DNA of 64,000 nt from Diospyros lotus (GCF_014633365.1 NC_068352.1:26631310-26695309), one strand, 5' to 3'. Numbered from the stretch's first letter, positions 12,325 through 24,242 are shown. Numbers and translations are program-made. The notes: generated from the sequence alone by a model not told the origin.

Positions 12325-14650
12325 CCCAACAACTCACATATGGCGGCTGCAAAACTCAGAAAAATACATATAGCTAGGTTTCTTAATTTGATAAGGTCCG
12401 CCTAATAAGGCTATTTTAATTTCTACATGCATGTGGAACTAGCTTTATGTGACTCAGTGGGGTTGAACCAATCTCCACTTAGTTACATATATATTGGTGG
12501 TCATCCCATTCATTAATATTGTACATTGTTTATGCTTTGCACCTTTGAAAATCTGAAATATTATATACTCTCTTTGTCAATTTAAGATATCGTTATTGCC
12601 CACCTTAATTCGGTGCATCAGAGATCAAGGATCAATCTCGAACATTGTTAGTGTTTGATTTTTGTTCAATTTTCGATAATAATAAGGTTGGATTTGATAG
12701 TGTTTTTTTTAAGTTTCCTTAACAAATGATTGAGTATCTACGCTTATTATTTTTAGGATTTTTTTTATTTTTCTTTTGTTGTAACTTGAAAGCTCATCAG
12801 TATTAATGTTTATAGGTTAATTAGTTGTTATGGCTAACTTCAACAAATAAAAGAAACCAAAAGGAAAAAGCTTCTAGAATTAAAGTTCAAATGGTGAGAG
12901 TGATGAAAGAGAAGAGAAGAGGGAATCGTCTTGACAAACTATTTTTTTTTTTTAATTTGGCCATCAAAAGCAACTTATATATATAATACAATATTCAAAA
13001 TTAATAGCTGGGAAATTTTGTGTAAGTTGAGGAATGAGGCGAGAATGGTAAATACAATTCTCATCTTGAGCTCAATTGAAAAAAAAAAAAAAAAGAGATT
13101 TATTGAATTCAACTGAGTCCTAATTAAACAATGTGTGAGAGAACCCCACTAGTCGCTCATTTTCACAACCCCACTAGTCGCTCATACAATTATTTATGAA
13201 ATTTTAAATTATCTATTTCTCTTAATGTTAGCCCAAGTGATCTTGGACTTGTCTCTCTTGTTTTAGCAAACTCAAATCTTGGCCATAATTATATATAAGG
13301 TTCTCGTTCCTTTAATTTTTCTAGTAATTTCAAAAATCTCAATTTCCTAAAACAGTATTAGATTCTTCAAGTCTCCAATTTAATTATATGTCGTATATGT
13401 CATAACTTTTCAGCCCCGATATTAATGAAAAAAATTGAAAAAAATTATTTGTAATCTAATTAAAAGTGGTAAGCGCTCCTGAATCGCTAACCAGATAATG
13501 AACGAATGGGCAAGAATACTCACAGACAATCGAATTAATCGATACCAAGGAACCTTAAGACGCTTACCTTGAAGGTCTTGGAAGGTGATCCTGCCTAAAA
13601 AAAACCCGCTCAAGGCTGAAAGTCAAAATGGCTCATCACAGCACTCAAGATAAGAGAGGCTAGGAAGGTGATTCAAAATTAAGTTTGAAGACGGAGAAGA
13701 AGAAGTTTCCGGCCACATTCAGGAACCATCTTTAATAAAATCCGAGATCTTAGCCATTATAGAAATACCTAATTTTTGAGGCAATTGGTGAGAGAAGCAA
13801 TCAATGAGCACACCTAAAGGGTGCCATTAGTTATGCCAAAGGAACGTGCTCTGGCTATCCCCAATCCTCCTCCCAAAACAGGATCCTAGAGCCCCCCTTA
13901 ACAAGAGTAGTTTTCACTAGTACTATGGGCAGACATAAAGATTGGGGATGCTCGTATATATCATAACTTTTGAGGTCTCGATATTAATGAAATAAATTAA
14001 GAAAATTTATTTATAATCTAATTAAAAGTGGTAACTTTGGTGAGTTCAAAATTTCTAAATCTTAAAATAAAATTTTAAAAATATCTATCGACAATTTAGA
14101 ATATGTTTCACCATGTGGTGAGAAATTAAAACAAATTACAAAAATTTTCGCACAAGGTCTTTTTAAGTATTTGACCAAAATTAAAAAATATTTTTCTCAA
14201 TTACTAACAAAATAAATGTAATCAAAGCATGCATATTTCTTTGATGATGTGATCAAACACTAAATTATTTTTTTCTTAAAACTGACTCTTATAAAAGTAT
14301 CTTACTTTTCAAAAACAAAAATTTCACCGGAATACCAAACTAGCACTTATTTTGCATCCATATATGGCTATATTAGGGTTAGAATTATAACAAAATTCTA
14401 CATAAAACACACACACACATACACACATACCAATTTATTGTAGAAATTTCGATAATTATTAATTGGACCATACAAACAATAAATACTTTTTCTTGGATAA
14501 AGTAACATATTACACTTTTTCTTCCATAAAGTAACGGATATTAGTGGATTCATTTCCACAAGGCTCATATCCAACACTTATTTATGCATAATCTTTACTA
14601 ATACTAACTTTGATCCCCATATAAGAAGAACTTAATTAGTTATGATTATT
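12325..14650. other. Intergenic DNA between genes A and B
   Basis: No gene is visible. The stretch to 13472 is the upstream part of the segmental duplication and matches 37090-38460. 13473-13951 is a block absent from copy 2. The remainder (14035-14650) is AT-rich, resembles 38440-38560 for its first 120 bases, and includes an (AC)n run near 14408. Confidence 0.6.
13391..14034. repeat. Insertion flanked by ~82-bp direct repeats
   Basis: The repeat tcgtatat...taaaagtggtaa occurs at 13391-13472 and again at 13952-14034, with mismatches, around a 479-bp block (13473-13951). In copy 2 the corresponding sequence (about 38370-38450) is single and has no block. The block is less AT-rich than its surroundings and contains no clear frame; I do not recognise it. 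Confidence 0.7.
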
Positions 14651-15035
14651 CTAAGCACTAGAGACGAATGGATAAATCTCATAGCGGAAGTTGCAGCTTC
14701 CGCCAACAACTCTCTCTCCTTTCCCGTTGCAGCAGCTGGGAAGCTCATCAATGGCGCCATCCAGACACTTCTTACAATCAATGGAGGAAAGGTCTCTAGT
14801 GCACTGAACCAGTCCGTACAGCTTCTTTGACCCGCCGAGCTCTGAATCCCCGGCAGCGTACATTCTCGGCTCAACATGAGCTTTCTCCGCTAGTTCAACC
14901 ACCAGATCTTTAACCTTACGATTAAACGAAGCTAGATGGCTCACATTTCTCAAGTTCCACATGTAGAACTTGTTTTGCTCGTCAATCTTTCCGAAGAAAT
15001 CCTTGTTCGAGTACTTCAAGAGACAGTTGTCGTAC
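14651..15035 (-). pseudogene. DUF26 gene B, exon 2 only
   Basis: This is an open second exon of the same family: it starts at 15035 after a good acceptor (aacag|GTACGAC on the minus strand), has the CTRDLSSIDCKKC motif and ends VGGSCNFRYEIYPFVSSA. Its length, 385 bases, equals that of genes A and D. No matching exon 1 with a signal peptide and first domain is found upstream. A solo LTR begins seven bases beyond the exon and is followed by Copia and CACTA insertions up to gene C. The first exon was probably deleted, or lost by unequal exchange with gene C. An alternative is use as a 3' exon by another promoter, for which there is no sign. Confidence 0.75.
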
Positions 15036-15041
15036 CTGTTA

Positions 15042-15550
15042 TGTTAGATATTTTTCATATTTATTTCCATGTTTGTATTTGCAAATGACTTGCTGTCCGT
15101 GGGGGCTCGGGGGCAACACCCCCGAAAGGTAAACAGAATTTAAATATGAGGATTGGTTAACAGGTTATGTCTAAAGGTTGTGATGTTTCGAATTAACCAG
15201 ACACATCTTTATTTTTATGATTGGAGAGATACACAGACTAAATAGACATCTATCCTCTGTATATAATATGTTTACTTCTATCATTTGCAATAATTAGAGA
15301 ACAACGTCTCATATCCCATTCATTCGTTCGGCATAATCAGATTTCCTATTATCAAGTTTCTCTTTGACTTGATCAAACTCGTCACGGTTTGAATCAAATG
15401 TAGAACTCCATTGTATCCTGAGAGAGATTTTCTCTAAATCCATTAGTGACAATATAGACACGGGGAGAAACATCTCTTAAAAGATAGCGTCGTTACGTAC
15501 ATGCCTTGGAGTCATTGAATCTTTGATATATTAACCCCATTTTTCTAACA
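15042..15550 (+). mobile_element. Solo LTR in gene B intron
   Basis: A 509-bp segment starts TGTTAGATATT and ends TTTTTCTAACA, with the 5-bp direct duplication TGTTA at 15037-15041 and 15551-15555. A TATA-like tgtatataatatg lies near 15257, and a GC-rich stem (gggggctcgggggc near 15100, caacacccccg near 15114) occurs in its first part. There is no coding sequence. The TG...CA ends and duplication identify a solo LTR left by recombination. Plus-strand orientation is inferred from the TATA position. Confidence 0.85.
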
Positions 15551-15617
15551 TGTTAAGATTAGATAATCAAAATTTAAGTTTATTTATAACTCTATTACCA
15601 TAATTACCCATAAATCA

Positions 15618-16676
15618 CTAAAAATAATGCAACATTTGTTCTGTTATTTTAAAAGATGGACCGAAACAAAATATTCGTCGTTTCGAGCCTATAAATAGGC
15701 AGAACATGCCAAAGTCTTCATCTACCTTAATTCTAGGAGTGGTGGTGTAGATGTCTTCTAGGCTCCTTATTTTGTGTGTGGTCGATCCACTCCCTTCCAC
15801 TCGACTGCTTGATTTAAGTTGGTTGGCCTGCAACTTCTTTGGATTTAATAAGTTGGTGGTTCTTCTTCTTGTTCTTCCACTATTACTTGTTTTTTCTTTT
15901 CATCCTTCCAATCCCATGTTTGTTGTCCATTCAAATCAACATCTCGAGACCATACAACCCTTTTGTTGATAGGGTTATAAAGCTTGTAACCACTAGCATT
16001 GTCTCCATAGCCCAGAAAGATATATTTTTGGCTTTTATCCTCCAACTTTGTCCCTTTCTTCAGGTGCTTTAATTTGGCTTGTGCAATGCTGGTAAAAACT
16101 TTAAGATGGTTGGTCTGTAGCCTTTTTAACCTCCATACTTTTTCGAGTTTCATGTCTCCAATTCTTTTTTTCAGAAACCTATTTAACAGGTATAGTACTA
16201 CATATGCGGCTGCATCTCTCCAAAAATCCTTTGGGACATCATGCTCTTTTAGTATGCATCTGACCATGTTGAGAATGGTCATATTTTTCCTTTCAGAGAC
16301 ATTGTTTTGCTGGGAGGTATAGGATATAGTGTATTGATGAACTATGTCATGCTCCTTGCAAGAGGCTTCAAATTCCCGAGAGGTGTATTCTTCTCTATTG
16401 TTTGTCCTTAGGCATTTGAGATAACAACCACTTTGTTTCTCTACCAAGCTCTTGAATTCTTTAAATCTTCTAAATGCCCCTCATTTTATCTTTTAACAAA
16501 TAAATTTATGTCTTTCCACTAAAATCATCAATAAAAGTAAGCAAATACTTTTACATCCAATTGTTGTAGGCATGACTAGCTCACAAACATTTGAATGCAC
16601 AAGCTCCAGGTGGTGAAACGTGCGTTTGATTTCCAACTTGTGAAAAGCTTTTTATGTTGCTTGTCTATGATACAAA
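15618..16676 (-). pseudogene. Copia 2 integrase fragment
   Basis: The frame at 16447-15845 covers the integrase core C-terminal half (REYTSREFEASCKEHDIVHQ, then SQQNNVSERKNMTILNMVR with the catalytic glutamate region) and the downstream domain (LEDKSQKYIFLGYGDNASGY). 15833-15618 continues with a linker ending VRSL-type RSLEDIY. 16676-16448 holds the N-terminal part (DKQHKKLF, ELVHSNVCELV) in shifted frames. Reverse transcriptase is absent. The frame is cut at 16677 by the CACTA insertion. Confidence 0.75.
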
Positions 16677-17040
16677 CACTGCAAGAATTTCGAGATTTAG
16701 CGACGATTCTGTCGCTAAATCCAAAAATCCGTCGCTAAATCAATTTAGCGATGGATCAATGACGAAATACGTACGTCGTTAAAGTCTTCGTTGCTAAATT
16801 TATTTTGCTATGGGTCTGTCGCCAATTTAGTGACGGAATAGCGACGAAAACATTTTCGTCACTAAACACAATTTTTTAAAAATTTCGAGATGAAAGTTTC
16901 CGTCGCGAAACAGAGACAGTTTAGCGACGGAATATTCCGTCGCCATTTTTTAAAAAAGAATTAATTTTAGCGACTGAAATATCCGCTACTAAAATTAATT
17001 CAAAAAATTAAAAACATAGCGATAGAAAATTTCGTCGCGG
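16677..17040. repeat. Left subterminal repeats of CACTA 1
   Basis: Short motifs of the form tttagcgacgga and tccgtcgctaaa alternate in both orientations, many now decayed by C-to-T changes. Such arrays are where CACTA-encoded proteins bind the transposon ends. Confidence 0.75.
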
Positions 17041-17284
17041 AATCCAAAAAAAAATTGATAAATTAATATATTTTTTTATTTTTAATCATAAATAATTATT
17101 AAATTAATCTAAAATAAATTAAAAAGAGAATTATATAAAAAATTTAAAATTCATATTTATAATATGAAAATTAATATTCAAACAAAATACTAATAATCGT
17201 CTATTACATACTAATCGTTGCATAAAAATAACTATAAAAACTAATCATCTAAATCGTACGTCACTAACATTAGGTGAGTCAGGC

Positions 17285-19346
17285 TAGTGAGAAGAAGAAG
17301 AAGGAAACCTGCCACGAGTAGATGCAGTAAGTTGTTTAACCAAATCTGGCATCTTTGACATTTGTTGTCGAACGTCATTCAGTTTCTAAGCCTGTGAATT
17401 TATTTGCTCCACCTGCAATTTTAGGTTGCGTTCTCTTTGCTATTTTCAAGTCATTTTAAGTTTTCGATTTTCTAAAATAACGAAAAAGCGTTCTTTTTAC
17501 TGTTTTTAAAAATATATTCTTAAACACAAAAAAAAAATTATAAAGAAAAATCAAAATAACAAAAAGTTGTTTTGAGTGTTTTCATCTAAAACAAACTTTA
17601 AACTCAAAAAATATTTATTTTTTTATTCATATTTTATTATTATAATGAAAAAAATATTACAAAATTCGTTAACTTTAAAATGTATATATATATATTTTTA
17701 ATAATATATTAACATTAAATATTTATAATTTACTGAATAATCAAATTTATTGAATAAAATATCATTAAAAAATTATTTTCAAAATTTCAAAAAGAACACG
17801 TTTTCTAATTTTTTGTTTTAAAAAATAATTTTTTAAAATGACAAAGAGAATGCAGTTTTAATTTTCTAAAAACAGACTACCAAAACAGAAAACTAAAAAT
17901 AAATTCAAAACTCAAAATTAAAAATTGAAAAGTAAAGGGAACGCAGTCTTATTTTTTGTCATTTCTTGTATAACCTAATTTTCATTAAGACTAGATGACG
18001 TAGTGGATGAGCTGCCAACGTCAGAAAATTTCAATTGGGATAAGAATCTCGTGCCATAAATCCTCTTCTTCTTATTTTGCCTGCCGGCAGCCTGAATGAA
18101 TATTTGGTCACAATCTGGCTATGGAGGCTCCTAAGACCCCTCATCCGGTTGAGTTGCCTGTTCCAACAACTGTTCGTACGTTTCCTGCGACAATTTAACA
18201 AAAAAATATATAATAAATCAGTTACGAATATTAAATCTTATGTTAATTATAAAAATGATATTATTTATAATTAAAAAAGACTTACAGCGACGCTCGCAGA
18301 ACGTTTGTCGACGTACATCCTCTATCCTTCCTCAGTTTTTTTTAGAATGAATTCGTTTAAAAAGTTCAATCAGTGTGGGCTCCCTCCCAAACTGTCGTGT
18401 CCAAAAAAAATAATATAGAATTAACAATTTTAATAATAAAAAATTATAAATATTAATAAATTAAATTTCTTACCATTCGTCTTTTATGCTCTGCTGAGGA
18501 TATGGAGCCCTTAGTATGGCGAGAAGGACCAGCGCCAGGACCACCTGTCTCACTCAAACAGTTCAGCGATGCTTGTGCAAACCATTTCTTGAAAGCTTCA
18601 TCTTGTTCCCATTTCTGCATTCAACGATCTCAAATATTATCTGGCACAAAGACCAGTTTTTCATTAGCATACTACTTACGACTGTTGTCAATGTATCGCT
18701 TAGCTGCTTTTTGTGCTCACTCTCTTTTCACTAATGCATCAATTGTAGGATCTTACTGAAAAATTTTATGTAAAAAAAATAAGATTAAATAACTTAAACA
18801 TTTCTAAATTAATAATTATCAAAAAATATATATTATTAATTTAATTTTAATACCGCAAATTCATTCCAATACAAGTTCTTCGTCTTCGAAGGCACTTCTT
18901 TCCAAACGTGACCCTCTTTATGAAGACGTTTCTTGAAAATCATCGATATAATATAAGAGATGTTAACTTTACGACAAAAAATGCTATTGTATACAAATAA
19001 TAATAATTAATATAAAAAATAACATATGTCATAATGTAAAAAAAAAAAAAAGAGAACAAAATTATCAATTGACATCTATCTCTATAACATGTTGTGATTC
19101 AAATGTAGAAGGACCAACAACTGAGTGAGATGATAGAGATGCTGCGGGAAGGAGCAAAACTGGTGAAACGTGTCCTGAAATATCCATCGGTACAGTTGCT
19201 ACTGGAGATGATACAATATGCGGTGCTGTAGTTGATGAGTTAGAAGCAATAGTGGACTCAGAAGAGTTAAGTGTAGAACTATTGCGTCTTGTACGAGGAC
19301 GATAATGTCCTCTGGGACCCATCATACCTTCGATAAAATAAATCAA
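17285..19346 (-). pseudogene. CACTA 1 ORF1 (plant transposase, Ptta/En/Spm type) remnant
   Basis: Five exon-like pieces can be aligned with the intact ORF1 at 47616-49420. They are: an S/T-rich N-terminus beginning MGPRGHYRPRTRR (19326-19065), a KEVPSKTKNLYWNEF piece (18850-18940), a KWEQDEAFKKWF and GGPGAGPSRHTKGS piece (18756-18480), a REPTLIELFKRIHSKK piece (18415-18285) and an ETYEQLLEQ...IYG piece (18190-18000). The last exon is then interrupted by an AT-rich insert, followed by coiled-coil remnants to 17285. At least five in-frame stops, mostly TAG or TGA, and a frameshift near 18345 kill it. Confidence 0.7.
17430..17961. mobile_element. Candidate MITE inside the CACTA 1 ORF1
   Basis: An AT-rich block has imperfect inverted ends: ttgcgttctctttgctattt on the left and, reverse-complemented, ctgcgttccctttacttttc on the right. 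It interrupts an ORF1 exon that is continuous in the related elements. No confident target duplication was found, so the class is open. Confidence 0.45.
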
Positions 19347-20059
19347 TAAAAAGAATATAGCTCAAAATAGCTCACCTGGATCATATAGCTCAAAATAGTG
19401 ACATCACTGTTAGAAAAACAATAACTATTTTCTTCTCAAGAATTTGATTATTCTAATAAATTATATAGAAAAAACATTTTATTATTTGTTTTTTATACAA
19501 ATAATAGAAAAAACATATTATTCTAAGGGGTTTTCAACTTTACTTTTAAAAGGGAAAACTCAATTGAACCAATTTTGTAGTCTACTTTATGGATCATTTT
19601 GCCTATGTTGGATCTTAAAGGTATATTCCTTTTCCAGTGAGTGAGCAGGGCAAGGCAATGAATTCAAATCTGTCCATTATTAAACCTGACCAAAATTTTT
19701 AAGCTGTTACATTATATTAAACCCGAACAAAATTTTTAAGCTGTTACATTATTAAACCTGACCAAAATTTTAGATCTATCCATTCACCTCATACACACAC
19801 ACACACACATATATATATATATGCATTCAGCTTGACTTGACTTTTCATCCACAAAATTCCAAAACACTAATGCACTGTCACATACCCCAAAACAAAAACA
19901 AATAGCATTCAAGTTTCAATAGCATTCAAGTTTCAAGAAACAGCTAAACCTCGAGTATTCAAATGGCATTCAAGTTTCAATAGCATTCAAATACCCCAAA
20001 ATAGAAACAAATATCATTTAATAGCATTCAAGTTTCAAGAAAAAGAAATAGCTAAACCT

Positions 20060-20470
20060 TGATTAGTGAGCGAAAGCGAGAAAGCTAGAGGCAAGGGCTA
20101 GGGGGAGCAAGCGAGGCGAGAGCGACGTAGTGAGCGAACCGCGAGCAAGAGCAAGAGGCTAGGGCGAGGGCAAGGCAAAGAGTGAGAATGAGAGGCTAGG
20201 GCAAGGGCGAGGCAGCGAGCTAGAGACTAAGGCTAGGGCTAGGGCGAGGGCGAGTTAGTGAGCGAGAAGCTAGGGTGAGGGCGAGCCGTGAGGGTGAGGC
20301 AGCGAGCGAGGGCAAGAGAGCTAGGGCGATGGAGAAGGGTTTGCAGAAAGGGAAGAAAAGAGATGAAGTGTTTGCAGAAGAGGAGAAGAAGGGTTCTGAT
20401 TGGGGGATTTTTAAAGGGGGGATTTCGCCAAGAGAAAGAGGTGGCGGAGATTCTTGCCTCTTTCTTATTT
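20060..20470. other. Purine-rich tract near the CACTA 1 right end
   Basis: This stretch is dominated by gagcgag and gctaggg units on the plus strand (pyrimidine-rich on the coding minus strand). CT-rich leaders occur in the matching place, just inside the subterminal repeats, in the other CACTA elements here (39950-40150 and 55380-55560). It is probably the former leader of the lost transposase gene. Open frames across it are products of the repeat. Confidence 0.5.
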
Positions 20471-21234
20471 TTTGTTTAATATTTAATAATTAAATATATG
20501 TTTAATTTACTTTCTTCAAAGTAAGCACGAGTTTTCATCCTATGTGTATAATTAATATTAATTATTTATTTTCTTCAAACAAAAATTCTAAAAATAACTA
20601 TTGAACCGATTAGTCATTTAAATTAATTTGTATGAATTAGGCTGCCAAGAACAGGGCAACTAAATTGATGGCATCCAAACTAACACGAGTTAAAAACATA
20701 TTATTCGATAATTAATTTCTTTAGGGCAACACAATTCTAAAATTGGAATACAATTAGTAAACCAACATTCGTTAATTACTATTTATTTAAATATTTAATT
20801 ATATTATAAATTTAATAAATTAGTTTAATATATTAGATTAGTTATTTAAACATTTCGTGAAAATTGGCACGTTTGAGAAATTAGCCAACGTACTCGAAAG
20901 GGATGATTACACCATAATATGAATGTGACATTATGGTGTTACGTGGATGGGGATGATTACAATTTACATGCTAGTGTTAGGAATTCTATCCAATCCATTT
21001 TGTACATAAAAGAAAAAGAAACGGAATTCCACTGAACAAAGCTATTCAATTTTGGCTTCAATTTATTCAACCCATTAATAATTCAATACAAACAATACAA
21101 ACATGAAATTGATAATTATATTTTTTTATCATTTCAAATTTATATTTATTGACATACAACTATATTAGGATCATATTTTTATTCAATTTCAAAAAAAAAA
21201 AATCTGAACTCATTTATATTATATTTAATTTTAC

Positions 21235-21903
21235 TACTTAGCCACGAAAAAAATTTCCGTCGCTAAACTTTTCGTGACGAAAATTATATTCCGTTGCTAA
21301 ATAAATTAAAAATATTTTTATAATGATCACAATATATTTATAAAAAAAAAAGGAAAATTATATTTAGCATGGATAAATGGTTCCGGCAAAATCAATTTTT
21401 TACTTTTTTTATTTTTTTATTTCAGTGACGGAAATATGAATTCATTGCTAATTTTAGCGACGGAAGAAATTATCCGTTGCTATTTTTAGCGACGAATTAA
21501 TATTTCTATCGCTAAAATTTAAAAATAAAATTAATTTTTTGTTTAGCAACAGAATAAAATTTCCATCTCAAATTTGCAACGGAATATTTATTTCCGTCGC
21601 TAATTTTACCTACAGAAAATTTATTCCATCGCTAAATAAAAAATTAATTTTATTTTTCTTTTATTTTTAAATTTCAACGACTGAAATATTAATCCGTCAC
21701 TAAAAATAGCGACGGATTATTTCTTCCATTGCTGAAAATCTAATTTAGAGACGAAATATTTTTCCATCGCTATTTTCCTCGCCAATCCGTTGCTAGTTTT
21801 ATGGTGTAATTCTGTCACTAATCCGTCGTTGTTCCGTCACTATATAGAGATGGAAATTTCCGTCACTAAAATACTGTCGCTAAATTTCGAATTTCTTGTA
21901 GTG
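21235..21903. repeat. Right subterminal repeats of CACTA 1
   Basis: Motifs like tccgtcgctaaa and tagcgacggaa recur in both orientations up to the terminal tttcttgtagtg. They match the left array in motif and are partly decayed. Confidence 0.75.
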
Positions 21904-22517
21904 AAACTTCACAAATCTTGTTGGAGTGATTTACCTTTGGCAGGCCATAAACTGTATTTTTCTATCCCAAGACTCTTAATGCTTCAAAATTTAAGTGGCC
22001 AAACCTTTTATGCCACACGGTACCTTCATCTTCCTTGATAATCTTAAGACATTCAGACTGACTTACATTTAAATGGAGTGGAGCACTTGATTTTTGGCCA
22101 TCTTTACTGCCATAACCAAAACGTCATCCTTATCACACATGAAAAGTGTAGTCCATTTCATTTGGATGTTATATCCACGCTTCAGTAACTATCCCATGTT
22201 GAGAATGTTATTCTTCTTCTTTAGTACGTACGTACATAGTACACATTGCTGATGTAGCGATGATCAGCGGTCTTTAATTGCACTATGATACTGTCTTTTC
22301 CCTTGATAGACTTTTGTGACAAATCACAAAAAATGATGGTGCCACTGCAATCATGGTCAAGCTTTACAAAAAACTCCTTTCTACCACACATATGATTGGA
22401 TACGCTAGTGTCTAAATAGTAAATACCACACACTTGAATTTCTAGTGTTCATACCATTATAGGTCATTAGCAGGACCCTCATCTTGCTTTTCTTCATCAT
22501 TAGCATAATTATTTTTC
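21904..22517 (-). pseudogene. Copia 2 protease and pre-integrase fragment
   Basis: The frame at 22433-22221 has the protease site YYLDTSVSNHMCG, where Copia proteases usually read YLDTGASNHM, so the glycine of the DTG triad is serine. It runs on to KTADHRYISNVYYV, the usual end of the protease region. 22220-21904 holds pre-integrase zinc-finger sequence in broken frames. The Mutator-like element cuts in at 22518 and CACTA 1 at 21903. Confidence 0.7.
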
Positions 22518-22701
22518 GGGAAATTCTATCGCGAATCTGAAAAATTACTCTTCATAACCCACGTCCCATCAAAAATTTTAATAATTTTAAAATACCTATT
22601 TTATCCCCCCAGCCCACAGCCAACCCTCTTCTCCGATAACCTCTTATCTTCGACTATCATCTCGCATCTCTCTTTCCCTCCTACATCATATACACATACA
22701 A

Positions 22702-22752
<51 letters not shown>

Positions 22753-22804
22753 CAGAGCATGGCCGCGGCCATGCAACTAACAAGCTCACACACACAGCAA
22801 CCCG

Positions 22805-22847
<43 letters not shown>

Positions 22848-24242
22848 CACACACTCACACACACCTATATATATATATATACACACTCACACACACAAAA
22901 GCATGGCCGCGACCATGAAAACCTCCGCACCTCGCGGTGCGAAGGTTTTCAACAACCCCCGCACCGCGAGGTGCGAGGATTTCAGCAATCTCCGCACCTG
23001 GCGGTGGGGGAGTTTCAGCAACCCCCGCACCGCAAGGTACGGGGATTGTTGAAATCCCCGACTGTCAGCAGTTCGGAAAGCCAGGTTTCCCGGACTGCCA
23101 GCAGTCGGGAAGACTTTTTATATTTTTTTATTTTTATTTTAATTAAAATTTTTATTATAATAAAATAAAATTAAAAAATAATACAAATAAATAATTTTTA
23201 AATTTCTGCATTTTAAGTAATTATAATTTAACTAATTTTAAATTTTAAATCATGGTGTTGAATTTTTAATACTTAAAAGAATTTAAAATTAATTAATTTA
23301 TCTTCTTAAATTACTTGAAGATACACATATCTAAAAATTCTATCATCATTTAAAATATATATTTTTTTATAATTACATATATTTAAAAAGAATATATTTT
23401 AAATGTTGATAGGATTTTTAAATTTATCTTATTGAATTAGGTAAAGATATATATATTTAAAAAAAATTATTTTAAATGATGATAGGATTTTTAGATATGC
23501 GTATTTTTAAGTAATTCAATAAAATAAATTTTAAATTTTTTTAAGTATTAAAAATTCAACACTTAATTACAATGATTTAAAATTTAAAATTAGTTAATTT
23601 ATAATTACTTAAAATACAGATATTCAGAATTTATTTATTTATATTATTTTTTATTTTATTTTATTACAATAAAACAAATTTAATTAAAATAAAATAAATA
23701 AAATAAAACAAATTTAATTAAAATAAAACAAATTTAATCAGGCCTTCCCAGCAGTCGGGGAAGGCTTGATTCCCTACACTGCGAGGTGCGGGGATTTCAA
23801 AAACTCCCGCACCTCGCGATGCGGGGATTGCAGAAACCCCCGCACTGCGAGGTGCGGAGTTTCCATGGTCACGGCTGCCATGGCCGCGGCCATGGAACTT
23901 GTATATATATATATATATAAGTGTGTATGAGTGTGTGTATATATATATATTTATATAGGTGTGTGAGTGTATTGGTGTGTGAGTGTATGTGTGTGTGTGT
24001 GTGTGCTGGGTTACATGGTCGCGGCTGCCATGACCGCGGCATTGCTGTGTGTATATATATATATATAAGTGTGTGTGAGTGCGTATTTATATATTTAGGT
24101 GATGGTTGGGGATGAGAGGTGATCGGAGAAAAGAGTTTATTGTAGGTTGTGGGGGTAAAAGAGGTATATTAAAATTATTGAAAATTTTGATGGGACGTAG
24201 GTTTTGAAGAGTAAATTTTCAGATTCTGAATAGAATTTCCCT
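22518..24242. mobile_element. Palindromic (foldback) Mutator-like element, non-coding
   Basis: The ends are inverted copies over about 90 bp (22518-22609 and 24151-24242), starting GGGAAATTCTATC and GGGAAATTCTATT. A perfect 9-bp direct duplication TTATTTTTC flanks the element (22509-22517 and 24243-24251), the size made by Mutator-type transposases. Similarity continues inward so that nearly the whole 1,725 bp folds on an axis near 23370: matching (CA)n/(TA)n runs, gcatggccgcgaccatg boxes, CCCCGCACCGCGAGGTGCGG modules, then AT-rich arms. There is no transposase frame; open frames here are microsatellite translations. Confidence 0.88.

Larger units (their letters stand above)
9720..13472. repeat. 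Segmental duplication, copy 1 (carries gene A)
   Basis: From the gypsy fragment through gene A and about 1.4 kb of its upstream region this block matches 34222-38460 almost continuously, with indels. Shared landmarks are the aggatcaagaaaaaactta start, gggtctcact near 10535 and 35060, both gene exons, and cggtgcatcagag near 12613. The block between the gypsy fragment and gene A (10081-11150) holds no gene that I recognise; an open frame at 10784-11062 has no family features and is not conserved in copy 2. Confidence 0.85.
16677..21903 (-). mobile_element. CACTA (En/Spm) transposon 1, deleted non-autonomous copy
   Basis: The left end reads CACTGCAAGAATTTCGAGAT and the right end, reverse-complemented, CACTACAAGAAATTCGAAAT; both continue into TTTAGCGACGG-type repeats. 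The 3-bp duplication AAA flanks it (16674-16676 and 21904-21906), and the Copia 2 reading frame resumes on the far side. Only a broken ORF1-type gene remains (19346-17285, minus). No TNP2 transposase frame is visible, so movement would need help from another element. Confidence 0.9.

Noticed and set aside
15845..16322. Plus-strand frames across the Copia 2 integrase
   Set aside because: They are antisense to a clear integrase sequence and rich in hydrophobic filler.
20275..20493. Two charged open frames (Arg/Glu/Lys-rich)
   Set aside because: Low-complexity reading of a gagcgag-type purine tract in CACTA 1.
22601..22886. Two open frames of cysteine/valine and isoleucine/tyrosine repeats
   Set aside because: They translate (CA)n and (TA)n microsatellites inside the Mutator-like element; no codon structure or family match.
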